From assembly GCF_015234585.1 (NCBI RefSeq), contig NZ_JADFCM010000008.1, positions 1,054,001 through 1,118,000 on the forward strand: DNA of 64,000 bases, in the 5' to 3' direction. Each line of letters begins with the position of its first letter. Position 1 is the stretch's first letter. The notes below the pieces were generated by a model. It searched no databases. It was given only the letters and a program-made list of their open reading frames with translations, and was not told where the DNA came from. Source of the DNA: Pseudalkalibacillus hwajinpoensis (GTDB lineage Bacteria > Bacillota > Bacilli > Bacillales > Guptibacillaceae). Of this stretch, positions 38,110-53,290 are shown piece after piece. The translations under genes were made by a program, and so were the position numbers.

Positions 38110-38793
<684 letters not shown>

Positions 38794-38807
38794 ATCGTGC
38801 TCCCTTT

Positions 38808-38898
38808 AAATCCGTTCAGAGAGACGGCCAAGGGAGGAGACGCGTTCCGTTTAAGGACACGCGTGTACCTCCTTGCGGCCATGCAAGGAGTTTTTTTA
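38808..38898 (+). promoter_or_regulatory. PyrR-dependent attenuator 2 (between pyrR and pyrP)
   Basis: The PyrR-binding segment ATCCGTTCAGAGAGACGG is at about 38810-38827. AAGGGAGG and ACGCGT pair with ACGCGTG and CCTCCTTG to form the antiterminator. The competing terminator is CTCCTTGC (38869-38876) with GCAAGGAG (38883-38890) and seven T. Confidence 0.9.
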
Positions 38899-38955
38899 TA
38901 CCTTAGGGTTAAGAAAACGATGGCCGGGACACGCACAACCAAGGAGGAATACATC

Positions 38956-40272
38956 ATGAAAAAAGTATTAGGAATTCGAGAGGTACCCAAACCTTCAAGC
39001 TGGCTCACATTAAGCTTACAGCATTTATTCGCCATGTTTGGCGCAACGATATTAGTTCCATTTCTCGTCGGACTTGATCCGGCGGTTGCCCTTGTCTCAA
39101 GTGGACTTGGGACGCTAGCTTATCTTGCCATAACGAAAGGTCGCATCCCAGCATACCTGGGGTCGTCATTCGCCTTTATTGCACCGATCATTTCAGCCGT
39201 CTCTTTACACGGACCTGAGGGAGCCATGATCGGAAGCTTTTTTGCCGGGATTGTCTACGGTCTTGTCGCAATTGGAATTCGAGCGCTTGGGTTAAACTGG
39301 CTGTTAAAACTTCTTCCACCGATCGTAGTTGGCCCCGTGATCATGGTCATCGGACTAGGTCTTGCAGGAACGGCGATTGACATGGCGATGAATAACCCTG
39401 CTACGGAAGCCTATAGCGGTACGCACTTTACTGTCGCGCTTGTCACGCTAGGGATTACCATTCTCGCTTCCATGTTTTTAAGAGGATTTTTCAGCCTGAT
39501 TCCGATTTTAATCGGCATTGTATCTGGATACACATTTGCTTACTTCATGGGTATTGTTGACCTTACTCCAATTAAAGAAGCTTCATTCTTACAAATGCCG
39601 GATTTCATCATCCCGTTTGCGGATTACAACCCGGTTGATGTCTTCTCATGGGAAATCTTATTCATCATGGTACCAATTGCAGTTGTTACGATTGCAGAGC
39701 ACATTGGCGATCAGATGGTTTTAAGTAAAGTTGCCGGCAAGAATTTCTTGAAAACTCCAGGTCTCCACCGCTCCATTCTTGGAGACGGAGTAGCCACAAT
39801 GATCGCATCTTGCCTTGGTGGGCCGCCGAACACAACATATGGGGAGAACATTGGCGTACTTGCGATAACACGAGTATTCAGCGTGTTCGTCATCGGAGGG
39901 GCTGCTGTCCTTGCCCTTATGTTCGGCTTCATTGGAAAAGTAACAGCTCTTATCTCAACGATTCCAACGGCTGTCATGGGCGGCGTGTCGATCCTTCTTT
40001 TCGGAATTATTGCATCATCTGGCTTGCGCATGCTGATTGATAACAAAATTGATCTTGGTGAAAAGCGCAACTTGATCATCTCCTCCGTAATCCTAGTCAT
40101 CGGTGTAGGTGGGGCATTCATCCAGGTCAGTGACAACTTGCAAATTGCAGGAATGGCGCTTGCGACCGTCATTGGTATTACGCTGAACCTCATTTTGCCT
40201 GGCGGAAGCTCACAACAATCGGTTGAGAAAATGTTTGAAGAAGATCTTGAAAATAACGAACCAGCTGCATAG
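38956..40272 (+). CDS. pyrP: Uracil permease
   Basis: Proton-coupled uracil transporter of the NCS2 family, with about 12-14 membrane segments in 438 residues. The family signatures are visible (AYLGSSFAFI and GGPPNTTYGENIGVLAITRVFS in part). A longer open frame starts at 38797 but it passes through the attenuator; the ATG at 38956 follows AAGGAGG and gives the family N-terminus. It brings in external uracil for salvage and is the second gene of the pyr operon. Confidence 0.95.
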   Translation: MKKVLGIREVPKPSSWLTLSLQHLFAMFGATILVPFLVGLDPAVALVSSGLGTLAYLAITKGRIPAYLGSSFAFIAPIISAVSLHGPEGAMIGSFFAGIVYGLVAIGIRALGLNWLLKLLPPIVVGPVIMVIGLGLAGTAIDMAMNNPATEAYSGTHFTVALVTLGITILASMFLRGFFSLIPILIGIVSGYTFAYFMGIVDLTPIKEASFLQMPDFIIPFADYNPVDVFSWEILFIMVPIAVVTIAEHIGDQMVLSKVAGKNFLKTPGLHRSILGDGVATMIASCLGGPPNTTYGENIGVLAITRVFSVFVIGGAAVLALMFGFIGKVTALISTIPTAVMGGVSILLFGIIASSGLRMLIDNKIDLGEKRNLIISSVILVIGVGGAFIQVSDNLQIAGMALATVIGITLNLILPGGSSQQSVEKMFEEDLENNEPAA

Positions 40273-40283
40273 CATCATCCTTT

Positions 40284-40384
40284 AAAAAGGTACAGAGAGA
40301 CCTAAAAGGGTGGGAAAGAGATGCGTTTACTTAAACGCGTCTAACCTTCTGCACCCTGACAACGCTCAGGGTGTTTTTTTTGAG
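40284..40384 (+). promoter_or_regulatory. PyrR-dependent attenuator 3 (between pyrP and pyrB)
   Basis: The PyrR-binding segment GGTACAGAGAGACC is at about 40289-40302. GCGTTTA and TAAACGC, with flanking GGGTG and CACCC, make the antiterminator. The terminator is CACCCTGA (40352-40359) with TCAGGGTG (40366-40373) and eight T. Confidence 0.9.
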
Positions 40385-40395
40385 AAAAATATTAA

Positions 40396-41309
<914 letters not shown>

Positions 41310-41310
<1 letters not shown>

Positions 41311-42590
41311 TGCTAATCCAAAACGCGAAACTACTTAATAAATCTGGAGAATTGATGGAGCGCGATGTTCTTATCAATCAAGAAGGTCAAATTGAAACAA
41401 TCGCAAAGAGCATTGAAAAGGGTGAGTACGAAACCTTTGATGCGAAAGGGAACCTCCTAGTTCCAGGGCTCGTTGATCTTCACGTGCACTTAAGAGAACC
41501 GGGAGGAGAGCATAAAGAAACGATTGAAACAGGTACTAAAGCAGCGGCGAAAGGCGGATTTACAACAATCGCAGCTATGCCGAATACAAGACCTGTACCA
41601 GACAATGAAGAAATGATGCAAACGTTAATGAAACGTATCAAAGAAACGGCAAGTGTTCGCGTCCTACCATACGGAGCGATTACAACAAGACAGCTAGGTC
41701 AAGAGCTTACGAATTTTGAAGGGTTGAAAACAAACGGTGCGTTTGCTTTAACAGATGATGGCGTTGGTGTTCAAGATGCAGGAATGATGTTAGAAGCGAT
41801 GAAGCGAGCGGCAGCTAGTAACCTAGCAATTGTTGCCCATTGTGAAGAAAACACGTTGATAAACGGAGGAAGCGTTCATGAAGGTCATTTCTCAAAAGAG
41901 AATGGACTAAATGGTATTCCATCGGTTTGTGAGGCGGTACATATTGCAAGAGACGTTCTGCTCGCTGAAGCAGCAGGCGTTCATTATCATGTTTGCCACA
42001 TTAGTACGAAGGAGTCCGTCCGTACTGTACGCGATGCGAAGCGGGCTGGCATTAACGTAACAGCTGAAGTAACACCACATCATCTCCTTTTATCAGAAGA
42101 TGATATACCGGGACTTGATACGCATTACAAGATGAACCCGCCTCTTCGATCAAAAGAAGATCGAGAAGCACTTATCGAAGGTTTACTTGACGGCACAATT
42201 GACTTTATTGCAACGGATCATGCCCCTCATTCAGAGGAAGAAAAAGCACAGTCAATGGAAAAAGCGCCATTCGGCATTGTAGGGTTGGAAACAGCTTTTC
42301 CGCTGTTATTCACCCATTTTGTTGAGAAAGGGACCTTTACACTCAAGCAACTTGTGGATTGGTTAACGGTGAAACCAGCGCAGGCATTTGGACTTGAATA
42401 CGGCACTCTCGAAATAGGTGCACTAGCGGATATGACAATTATCGATTTAACAGAGCAAAAGGACATTAATCCAGAGTTATTTGTTTCGAAAGGAAAGAAT
42501 ACCCCATTTAATGGATGGACTTGTAAAGGATGGCCAACGGCAACAGTTGTCAATGGCAAAATCGTGTTTGAAAAGGGGAGCGATCAATGA
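41310..42590 (+). CDS. pyrC: Dihydroorotase
   Basis: Zinc enzyme that cyclises carbamoyl aspartate to dihydroorotate. The metal-binding motif [10 protein letters not shown] is near residues 57-66, and [14 protein letters not shown] holds the catalytic aspartate. The 426-residue length is the class I type used in Bacilli. It overlaps pyrB by one base and pyrAA by four bases. Confidence 0.97.
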
Positions 42591-43678
42591 TGAGAAGACA
42601 GCTGATATTAGAAGATGGATCCGTTTTTGTAGGGAAAGCATTCGGTAGTGACATTGAGAAAAGTGGTGAGGTTGTTTTCAACACAGGCATGACGGGCTAT
42701 CAGGAAATTTTGTCCGATCCATCCTATTGTGCTCAAATCGTCACGCTAACCTATCCGTTGATCGGAAACTACGGCATAAACAGAGATGATTTCGAATCAA
42801 TAAACCCATCTGTACACGGTCTTATTGTGAAAGAAGCAACAGAAGTACCAAGCTACTGGAGAAATGAAATGACGCTTGATGAATTGCTTCGTGTGAAAGG
42901 CATTCCTGGACTTGAAGGAATTGACACAAGGAAGCTAACAAAGCTGATCCGCTCAAATGGAACGTTAAAAGGAAAAATGTGTAGCATGGATGTTGATCCA
43001 GAGAAGATTGCGCGTGATCTAAGAGATACACCATTGAAAAGGGACCAGGTACAGCAGGTATCCATTAAAGCACCTTATGCAAGTCCAGGTCGTGGATTCC
43101 GCATCGTTCTTGTCGATTTTGGAATGAAGCACGGCATTTTAAGAGAACTAACAAAACGGAAATGTGATGTTGTTGTTGTCCCATACAATACGTCGGCAGA
43201 AGAAATTCTGCGCCTAAATCCTGATGGCGTGATGCTAAGTAATGGCCCTGGCGATCCAAAAGATGTTCCTGAAGGAGTGGACATGATTAACGGCATTCTC
43301 GGTAAAATTCCGCTCTTTGGCATTTGCCTAGGTCACCAACTCTTTGCTCTTGCCTGCGGAGCGGATTCAGAGAAAATGAAATTTGGTCATAGAGGGTCCA
43401 ATCATCCCGTAATGGATTTAACAACAAAACGGGTCGCGATTACTTCGCAAAATCATGGTTATACGATTGCTGCTGAAACGTTAGAGAATACCAACCTTGA
43501 AGTCACACATGTTGCCGTAAACGATGGTTCCATTGAAGGCGTCAAGCATACGAATGAACCAGCTTTTAGTGTGCAATACCATCCAGAAGCATCACCTGGA
43601 CCAGAAGATTCCAATGAACTTTTTGACGACTTTATCTCGATGATTACAACATTCAAGGGGGAAAAAACATATGCCTAA
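42587..43678 (+). CDS. pyrAA: Carbamoyl-phosphate synthase small subunit (pyrimidine-specific)
   Basis: Glutaminase subunit that feeds ammonia to PyrAB. The catalytic cysteine is in [15 protein letters not shown] and the class I glutamine amidotransferase histidine and glutamate are in [13 protein letters not shown]. Length 363. ATGs at 42587 and 42590 are both possible; the first overlaps the pyrC stop by four bases. It overlaps pyrAB by eight bases. Confidence 0.96.
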   Translation: MMRRQLILEDGSVFVGKAFGSDIEKSGEVVFNTGMTGYQEILSDPSYCAQIVTLTYPLIGNYGINRDDFESINPSVHGLIVKEATEVPSYWRNEMTLDELLRVKGIPGLEGIDTRKLTKLIRSNGTLKGKMCSMDVDPEKIARDLRDTPLKRDQVQQVSIKAPYASPGRGFRIVLVDFGMKHGILRELTKRKCDVVVVPYNTSAEEILRLNPDGVMLSNGPGDPKDVPEGVDMINGILGKIPLFGICLGHQLFALACGADSEKMKFGHRGSNHPVMDLTTKRVAITSQNHGYTIAAETLENTNLEVTHVAVNDGSIEGVKHTNEPAFSVQYHPEASPGPEDSNELFDDFISMITTFKGEKTYA

Positions 43679-46600
43679 ACGTACAGATATTAAGAAAATC
43701 CTTGTGATCGGATCTGGACCGATTGTCATCGGGCAAGCAGCAGAATTTGACTATGCAGGAACGCAGGCATGTCAGGCGTTAAAAGAAGAGGGTTATGAAG
43801 TAATTCTAGTAAACTCAAATCCTGCAACAATTATGACGGATACCACAATCGCGGACGAAGTATACATCGAGCCACTAACGCTTGATTTTGTTAGCCGTAT
43901 TATTCGAAAAGAACGACCAGATGCTCTTCTTGCAACACTTGGAGGGCAAACTGGACTGAATATGGCAATGGAATTATCAGAAGCGGGCGTTTTAAAAGAC
44001 TATGAAGTAGAACTTTTAGGTACGAAACTTGATGCGATTCAGCAGGCAGAGGATCGAGATTTGTTTCGTACGCTCATGAATGAGTTAAACGAGCCAGTTC
44101 CTGAAAGTGATATTATTCATAACCTTGAGGAAGCTTATCGATTTGTGAATCGAATTGGATACCCGGTTATTGTACGTCCTGCCTATACGCTTGGTGGTAC
44201 AGGCGGTGGAATCGTGAACAACGATGAAGAATTAGAAGAAATTGTTTCAAGTGGCCTAAAATACAGCCCGGTTACGCAGTGTCTTCTCGAAAAAAGCATT
44301 GCTGGGTTTAAAGAAGTCGAGTATGAAGTGATGAGAGATGGTCAAGATCAAGCGATCGTTGTATGTAACATGGAGAATATCGATCCTGTTGGAATCCATA
44401 CAGGTGACTCCATCGTCGTAGCGCCGAGTCAGACCCTATCTGACCGAGACTATCAAATGCTACGTAACGTAGCGCTAAAAGTCATTCGCGCACTAAAAAT
44501 CGAGGGGGGCTGTAACATTCAGCTCGCTCTTGATCCATACAGCTTCCAATATTACATCATAGAAGTAAATCCTAGAGTAAGTCGTTCTTCCGCTCTTGCA
44601 TCTAAAGCAACGGGTTACCCGATTGCCAAGCTTGCAGCGAAAATCGCGGTGGGGCTCTCTCTTGCTGAAATGAAAAATCCTGTTACAGGAAAAACATATG
44701 CAAGCTTCGAACCAGCTTTAGACTATGTTGTATCTAAGATTCCAAGATGGCCATTTGATAAATTCGAAAGTGCAAATCGCAAGTTAGGAACGCAAATGAA
44801 GGCAACAGGTGAAGTGATGGCAATCGGCCGTACACTTGAAGAATCACTACTAAAAGCGGTTCGCTCACTGGAATCGAACGTTAGTCACCTTACTATTCCT
44901 GAACTAGCTGATCTTGATGAAGAAACGATGGAGAGAAGAATTCGCTTTGCGGACGATGAGCGCATCTTCGTTGTAGCAGAAGCATTCAGACGAGGAAAAA
45001 CGATAAAAGAAATTCATGATTGGAGCAAAATTGATCATTATTTCCTCGTCAAAATGCAAGGAATCATTGAGCTTGAAAACAAGTTGAAAGAAAACAAAGG
45101 AAATCTCGATCTTTTGCTTGAAGCAAAGCAAAAAGGGTTCTCAGATCATATCATTGCAACCCTCTGGGATCAAACGGAGCTTGAAATCTATGAACTACGA
45201 ACGCGAGAAGCCATCCGTCCCGTTTACAAAATGGTTGATACGTGTGCGGGCGAATTTGAATCTGAAACGCCTTATTACTACTCCACTTATGAAGATGAGA
45301 ATGAATCACTTGAAACACCAAAAGAGAGTGTGCTCGTACTAGGTTCGGGGCCAATTCGAATCGGCCAGGGGATTGAATTTGATTACGCAACGGTGCACAG
45401 CGTTTGGGCCATTCGTGAAGCGGGTTATGAAGCCATTATCATTAATAATAACCCGGAGACTGTATCTACTGATTTCAGCATCTCAGATAAGCTTTATTTT
45501 GAACCATTAACTGTTGAAGACGTGATGCATGTGATTGATCTTGAGAAGCCTAAAGGCGTAGTCGTTCAGTTCGGAGGTCAGACGGCTATAAATCTAGCGG
45601 ACGAACTATCAGCTCGAGGGGTGAAAATCCTTGGAACATCGTTAGAAGATATGGATCGAGCGGAGAATCGCGACAAATTCGAAATGGCGATGGCAGAGCT
45701 GAACATCCCTCAACCAGAAGGGAAGACAGCAACTTCCGTTGATCAAGCAGTTGCCATTGCTGAGCGAATTGGCTATCCTGTCCTCGTTCGCCCATCCTAT
45801 GTACTCGGCGGAAGAGCAATGGAAATTGTGTATAAGGAAAGCGAACTGCTTCATTACATGGAAAATGCCGTTAAGGTTAATCCGCAGCACCCAGTCTTAA
45901 TCGATCGGTATTTGATGGGGAAAGAAATTGAAGTTGATGCGATCTCTGACGGAGAAACCGTATTTATTCCAGGTATTATGGAACACATCGAGCGTGCAGG
46001 GATTCACTCTGGGGATTCGATTGCAGTATACCCTCCACAGAGCTTATCTAGTGAGGTGAAACAAACGCTCATTGATCAGACAATCGCTCTTGCGAGAGGT
46101 TTGAAGATCAAAGGTCTCCTTAATATCCAATATGTTATTCAAAATGAACAGGTGTATGTGCTTGAAGTAAATCCGCGCTCAAGTCGGACGGTACCATTCT
46201 TAAGTAAAATTACAGGGGTACCGATGGCGAACATAGCAACAAAAGTGATTCTAGGAGCATCGCTTGAATCACTTGGTTACGAAACAGGGTATGGAACAGA
46301 GCGAGACGATGTATATGTAAAAGTGCCGGTCTTCTCATTTGCTAAACTGCGCCGCGTTGATATTACGCTCGGGCCTGAAATGAAATCAACAGGCGAAGTG
46401 ATGGGGCGCGATTACACACTGGAGAAAGCTCTATATAAAGGGCTCGTTGCTTCAGGTATGAAGATTCCAACTCACGGCTCAGTGTTATTCACAATCGCGG
46501 ACAAAGATAAAGAAGAAGCGATCGATATTGTGAAGCGTTTCAATGCGATCGGCTATCACATTCTGGCGACAGAAGGAACAGCTCACATCATACGTGATCT

Positions 46601-46876
46601 TGGAATACCTGTGACAGTCGTCAATAAAATTGGGGCAGAAAAGCCGAATTTACTACACGTCATTCGTGAAGGTCAGGCACAATTTGTTATTAATACGCTC
46701 ACTAGAGGAAAGCAACCGGCTCGTGACGGCTTCCGTATTCGAAGAGAGTCAGTTGAAAACGGAGTTGTGTGCTTTACATCTCTTGATACAGCAAGAGCTC
46801 TGCTTCGCGTTATTGAAACAATGACCTTTACAAGCACAAGCATGCCGAAGTTTCACGAAAAAGAAGTGGTTCGTTC

Positions 46877-46880
<4 letters not shown>
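43671..46880 (+). CDS. pyrAB: Carbamoyl-phosphate synthase large subunit (pyrimidine-specific)
   Basis: Makes carbamoyl phosphate from bicarbonate, ammonia and two ATP. It shows the internal duplication of two ATP-grasp halves: the first begins [20 protein letters not shown], the second [19 protein letters not shown] near residue 555. The C-terminal ~130 residues are the allosteric MGS-like domain. Length 1069 is normal. It overlaps pyrK by four bases. Confidence 0.97.
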
Positions 46881-49263
<2,383 letters not shown>

Positions 49264-49280
<17 letters not shown>

Positions 49281-49911
49281 AGCCTTATTGGAAATTGAGG
49301 CAGTGAGTCTACAGCCGAATAACCCATTTACGTGGTCCTCAGGATTATTATCACCAATTTACTGTGATAACCGTTTAACACTTTCATATCCAAAGGTAAG
49401 AAAAGAAATTGCCCGTGGGCTTGCTACTATGGTGAAGGAAAAATACCCTGATGCAGAAGTGATTGCTGGAACAGCAACAGCTGGGATTCCTCATGCTGCG
49501 TGGGTAAGCGACGTATTAGATCTACCAATGGTTTACGTTCGGGGAAGCGCAAAGGGGCATGGAAAAGGGAATGTTATTGAAGGAAAAGTAGATGATGGTC
49601 AAAAAGTTGTGGTAATTGAAGATTTGGTTTCAACTGGTGGCAGTGCCATTGATGCTGTGAAGCAATTACAATCTGCAGGAGCGAATGTTCTCGGTGTGGC
49701 CGCGATCTTTACATATGGGATGAAAAAAGGGGCAGAGCAGTTCGCTGCTGAACGAATTGCCTGGGAGACCCTTACCAATTTCGATGAATTGTTAACAAGC
49801 GCCGTTGAAACAGGTATGATTGAGGAAAGAGAGGTTCAATCACTGCTTCACTGGCGCGACAATCCATCTTCAACAGAATGGTTGGAGCAGTTGAAAGATC
49901 TCTCCGTTTAG
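49264..49911 (+). CDS. pyrE: Orotate phosphoribosyltransferase
   Basis: Converts orotate and PRPP to OMP. The PRPP motif [17 protein letters not shown] is near residues 117-133, and [13 protein letters not shown] is a family segment. Length 215. GAGGAATTC precedes the ATG, which lies inside the end of pyrF. A methyltransferase gene follows only ten bases later. Confidence 0.96.
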
Positions 49912-49921
49912 GAGGGGTAAG

Positions 49922-50578
49922 ATGAGAAAAATGCAAGGAGAAGAGTTCGATTCGCTCGTATCCTTTTTTGATGATATGGCTAGAACAAAATGGCTTGGAG
50001 CTGTTCACGATGAATTAAAACAAGCTTCAGGATCATGGGAAGGGAAGTCAGTTCTAGATGTAGGGTGTGGAACAGGAAGACTTCTTCTTCGTGGCGTCGA
50101 GGAAGCGAGTATGCTGACAGGTGTTGATTTATCATCTGAAATGGTGAAGGCAAGCAAACAGAATTTCTTCTTTTTAAATCGAGCGAATAAAAGTCACTTT
50201 TCAGAAGATGACGCATGCAATCTTTCGTTTAACGATGACACGTTTGATTTGTCTCTATCAACGTGCGTTATGTTCCTTTTACCAGAGCCTGAAGCAGGTA
50301 TGAAAGAAATGATGCGGGTTACAAAAGAAGACGGTAGGATTGTTATGTTAAATCCATCTCTTCAAATGGACCAAATGGCTGCTTTCGAGTATGCAAAAAA
50401 GCATGGAATGAGCGGTTTTGAACAAACATCACTGTTAAAGTGGTCGAACGTTTCAACGAAAAGACATCGCTATACACCAGAACAGCTAAGCGAGAAGCTG
50501 AAAGGGCTTGGTGCGAAGGAAACGAAACATGTAGAAGTGCTTGATGGGTTAGCGATTATTACGGTTGCAGTATTATAA
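49922..50578 (+). CDS. Class I SAM-dependent methyltransferase
   Basis: 218-residue methyltransferase of unknown substrate. Motif I is VLDVGCGTGRLLLRG near residues 43-57, motif II TGVDLSSEMVKASKQN and motif III is DLSLSTCVMFLLPEPEAG. It is ten bases after pyrE with a GGAGGGG site, and the first terminator lies at about 50701, so it is probably cotranscribed with the pyr operon, whose last gene in B. subtilis is pyrE. No signal peptide or membrane segment is seen. A small-molecule or quinone-type (UbiE-like) substrate is as likely as RNA. Confidence 0.85.
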   Translation: MRKMQGEEFDSLVSFFDDMARTKWLGAVHDELKQASGSWEGKSVLDVGCGTGRLLLRGVEEASMLTGVDLSSEMVKASKQNFFFLNRANKSHFSEDDACNLSFNDDTFDLSLSTCVMFLLPEPEAGMKEMMRVTKEDGRIVMLNPSLQMDQMAAFEYAKKHGMSGFEQTSLLKWSNVSTKRHRYTPEQLSEKLKGLGAKETKHVEVLDGLAIITVAVL

Positions 50579-51094
50579 TAAATGACTGTTTTCGAAAGCA
50601 GTGTTACTGAGCGGGGGAATTTCCGCTCCAATCAGCGAAGTGTGATTCTTTATACAATTTTTTCAAAAGCTACAATCTCTGAGAATAAAGCCTAATAAAT
50701 AAAAGGTTCCCGCTAGTTACTTTAGCAGGAACCTTTTTATTGTGAAAAGGTTAATTTCTATTTTGATTTTCGGCAGAGTCAAATATTAATAATGTTCTCT
50801 AACATAATCATAATATAGGATGTTGAATAATTGTAAATTTCATAACGATATTATTAAAGTTTTTACGGTTATTTACTTTAATGTAATAAATAAAACAAAA
50901 ATTTACAAAAAGATTAAGCTATGGTAATCTAGTAAATTGAGTCCTCATATGTTATAAAAAGGGTTTTATGCCAAAAAGATAGTTGAATTAATTGTATAAA
51001 ATACCCTAATAAGAACCAACATGAAAATCGATAGTGATTTTGAAAAAATGGAGTATAACAGTGAACTCAAAATCATAGATAAAGGTGAAATGTC
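50579..51094 (+). promoter_or_regulatory. AT-rich intergenic region before the glycosyltransferase gene
   Basis: It holds a GC hairpin (GAGCGG and CCGCTC at 50609-50628) without a T run, then a terminator at 50701-50739. A promoter-like pair lies further on: TTTACA at 50902-50907, 17 bases, TAATCT at 50925-50930 with an extended -10 TG. From about 50750 on the sequence is strikingly richer in A and T than the flanking operon. A 25-codon frame (51021-51098) ends on the start of the next gene. Confidence 0.6.
50700..50741 (+). terminator. Rho-independent terminator after the pyr operon
   Basis: AAAAGGTTCC, one mismatch and GCTA pair with TAGC, one mismatch and GGAACCTTTT (50701-50737), followed by TATT. 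Confidence 0.85.
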
Positions 51095-53206
51095 ATGAAA
51101 AATAAAATATCAATTATCATTCCTGTGTACAATACAGAAGTTTACTTGGAAAATTGTATTGAATCATTAATCAATCAAGCCTATTCCAATTGGGAGGCTA
51201 TTTTGATTAACGATGGATCAACGGATAATAGTCTATCGATTATTAGTAATTATGAAAAACAAGATTCTCGAATAAAATCCATAGATTTAAAAGTTAATAA
51301 AGGAGTAGCGCATGCCCGAAACACTGGATTAGATGTGGCGACAGGAGAGTTTATCTACTTTTTAGATAGTGACGATAGTTTAGATCAATATGCTCTAGGT
51401 CTTCTTATTAGCAACATAACCCATCATGAAGTTATATTTGGTTCATTCAACAAACAAAATAAAAAAGCCAACCTCACTTTACCTGTTAAACATCGAATTA
51501 AATATTCAAAATCTAAATTTCGAAATGAATCTGTACTTAATCGATTGTTTAGACGTACGTTAGTTGATGAACTAAATCTACGTTTTGATGAGGACTACAG
51601 ATACTATAGTGATTTAACATTTTTGTTACCTCTCCTTGACTATTTCAAAACCGTACCTACGATAACAGGCTATATTTATAAAAAACAATGGCGAAAAGAC
51701 CCAGATTCTCCCGAGTCATTAACACAACACGATGACGTAGCTAAAATAAAAGAATATGTGGAGAGATTTCATAAACTAACAGAAGTGTACTCAGAGAATC
51801 CAAAAGCCATTAAATTTCTATGCAATCAGTTCGTTTCTTATTATTGTCAATACGTGATCTTCGTTCTTCAAGAACAAGACATCTATTCAGAAGTTCTGGA
51901 GGATTTATCGTCAGTCGTCCAATTTATAGATACCCATTCTTATTCTAGAAGAATTAGTTTCTTTATTAAAAGAGAGCTAAAAGCGATCAGAAATAAAGAT
52001 GAGAAAAAGCTTAGGAAGCTACTGAAACTGCATAAAGTTTTAAGAATAACTTCAAGATCACTAAAAGGTCGCCAAAAACTTTATCGAACGTTATACAACT
52101 ATGTATTTACTAAGCTACCAATGCAAAACAAAACAATCGTATTTGAAAGCTTCTTAGGAAAAAATTATTCAGATAGTCCTAAAAACATTTATGAAGAGCT
52201 CATTAACGAAAATAAGGACTATAATTATATTTGGGTTTTCGCTAAACCAGGTAAAGAAATACCGGGTAATGCTAAGCAAGTGAAACGACTATCATTAGCT
52301 TATTTCTATTACATGGCGCGGGCAAAATATTGGGTTTCGAATTCTCGGATTCCAAAAGCTTTAAAGAAACGAGAGGGAAATATCTACCTTCAAACGTGGC
52401 ATGGCACACCATTAAAGAAACTAGTGTTTGATATGAATGATGTTCATTCAGCCAATCCAAATTATAAAGCAGACTTTTATGAACAATCTAGAAGATGGGA
52501 TTATTTAATTTCAGCAAATTCTTATTCCAGTGAGATATTTCAGCGTGCGTTTAAATTTAACAATCGCATGTTTGAATATGGCTATCCTAGAAATGATATA
52601 TTACACAGTGATAACAAAACACACCTTATGGAAAGATTTAAAACGCAGTTAAATATTCCATTAGATAAAAAGGTCATATTATATGCACCTACTTGGCGCG
52701 ATGACGAATTTTATAAACCTGGTCAATACAAGTTTTCGTTAAGATTTGATCTTGAGCGATTGCAAGAAGAATTAGGTGATGAGTATGTGGTGCTTCTTCG
52801 AACACATTACTTTATAGCCGATCATCTTAATACTGAAGATTTTGAAGGATTTGCTTTCAATGTTTCTAAGTATGATGATATCTCAGAATTATATCTCATA
52901 GCCGATATCTTAATCACAGATTATTCATCTGTGTTCTTTGACTATGCAAACTTGAAACGACCAATTCTTTTCTTCACATATGATTTAGAAAAATATCGTG
53001 ATACCTTAAGGGGATTTTATATTGATATGGAGTCTGAATTACCTGGGCCGTTAGTGTTTACAAACGATGAGATTATTGATTCGATTAAAAACATTGATCA
53101 GGTAAAAGAACAATATCAAGCGAAATATGATCTATTCTATGATCGTTTCTGTGGGTGGGAGCATGGAGATGCTTCTAAGAAAATTTCTGGAGAAGTATTC
53201 AGCTGA
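51095..53206 (+). CDS. Two-domain glycosyltransferase: GT2 fused to CDP-glycerol glycerophosphotransferase (TagB/TagF type)
   Basis: Likely builds teichoic-acid-like or capsular polymer at the inner membrane face. Residues 1-230 are a GT2 (GT-A) domain: SIIIPVYNTEVYLENCIESL, the aspartates INDGSTDNS and the DXD-like YFLDSDDSLDQ. Residues about 330-700 are a CDP-glycerol glycerophosphotransferase domain with QTWHGTPLKKL near 432, LYAPTWRDDEF near 528 and ITDYSSVFFDYA near 607. A basic linker lies between. Start is ATG 51095 behind AAAGGTG. It is AT-rich compared with its neighbours, stands alone between pyr and rqcH and has no counterpart at this position in B. subtilis, all suggesting acquisition. 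The sugar and acceptor are unknown. Confidence 0.88.
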   Translation: MKNKISIIIPVYNTEVYLENCIESLINQAYSNWEAILINDGSTDNSLSIISNYEKQDSRIKSIDLKVNKGVAHARNTGLDVATGEFIYFLDSDDSLDQYALGLLISNITHHEVIFGSFNKQNKKANLTLPVKHRIKYSKSKFRNESVLNRLFRRTLVDELNLRFDEDYRYYSDLTFLLPLLDYFKTVPTITGYIYKKQWRKDPDSPESLTQHDDVAKIKEYVERFHKLTEVYSENPKAIKFLCNQFVSYYCQYVIFVLQEQDIYSEVLEDLSSVVQFIDTHSYSRRISFFIKRELKAIRNKDEKKLRKLLKLHKVLRITSRSLKGRQKLYRTLYNYVFTKLPMQNKTIVFESFLGKNYSDSPKNIYEELINENKDYNYIWVFAKPGKEIPGNAKQVKRLSLAYFYYMARAKYWVSNSRIPKALKKREGNIYLQTWHGTPLKKLVFDMNDVHSANPNYKADFYEQSRRWDYLISANSYSSEIFQRAFKFNNRMFEYGYPRNDILHSDNKTHLMERFKTQLNIPLDKKVILYAPTWRDDEFYKPGQYKFSLRFDLERLQEELGDEYVVLLRTHYFIADHLNTEDFEGFAFNVSKYDDISELYLIADILITDYSSVFFDYANLKRPILFFTYDLEKYRDTLRGFYIDMESELPGPLVFTNDEIIDSIKNIDQVKEQYQAKYDLFYDRFCGWEHGDASKKISGEVFS

Positions 53207-53290
53207 TACTCTGAACTTCTAACTCAATATAGAAGATTAATCTAGGTGAAATTGAGTACTCCTGGTAATAGAAGAAATCTTTTAGTATGA

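Noticed and set aside
38797..38955. N-terminal extension of pyrP through the leader
   Set aside because: The extension would translate the PyrR-binding site and terminator; the ATG at 38956 has the ribosome site and the family start.
39711..40193. 160-codon minus-strand ORF inside pyrP
   Set aside because: Shadow frame of a membrane-protein gene; no independent support.
50609..50628. GC hairpin after the methyltransferase gene as a terminator
   Set aside because: No T run follows; the hairpin at 50701-50737 is a much better terminator.
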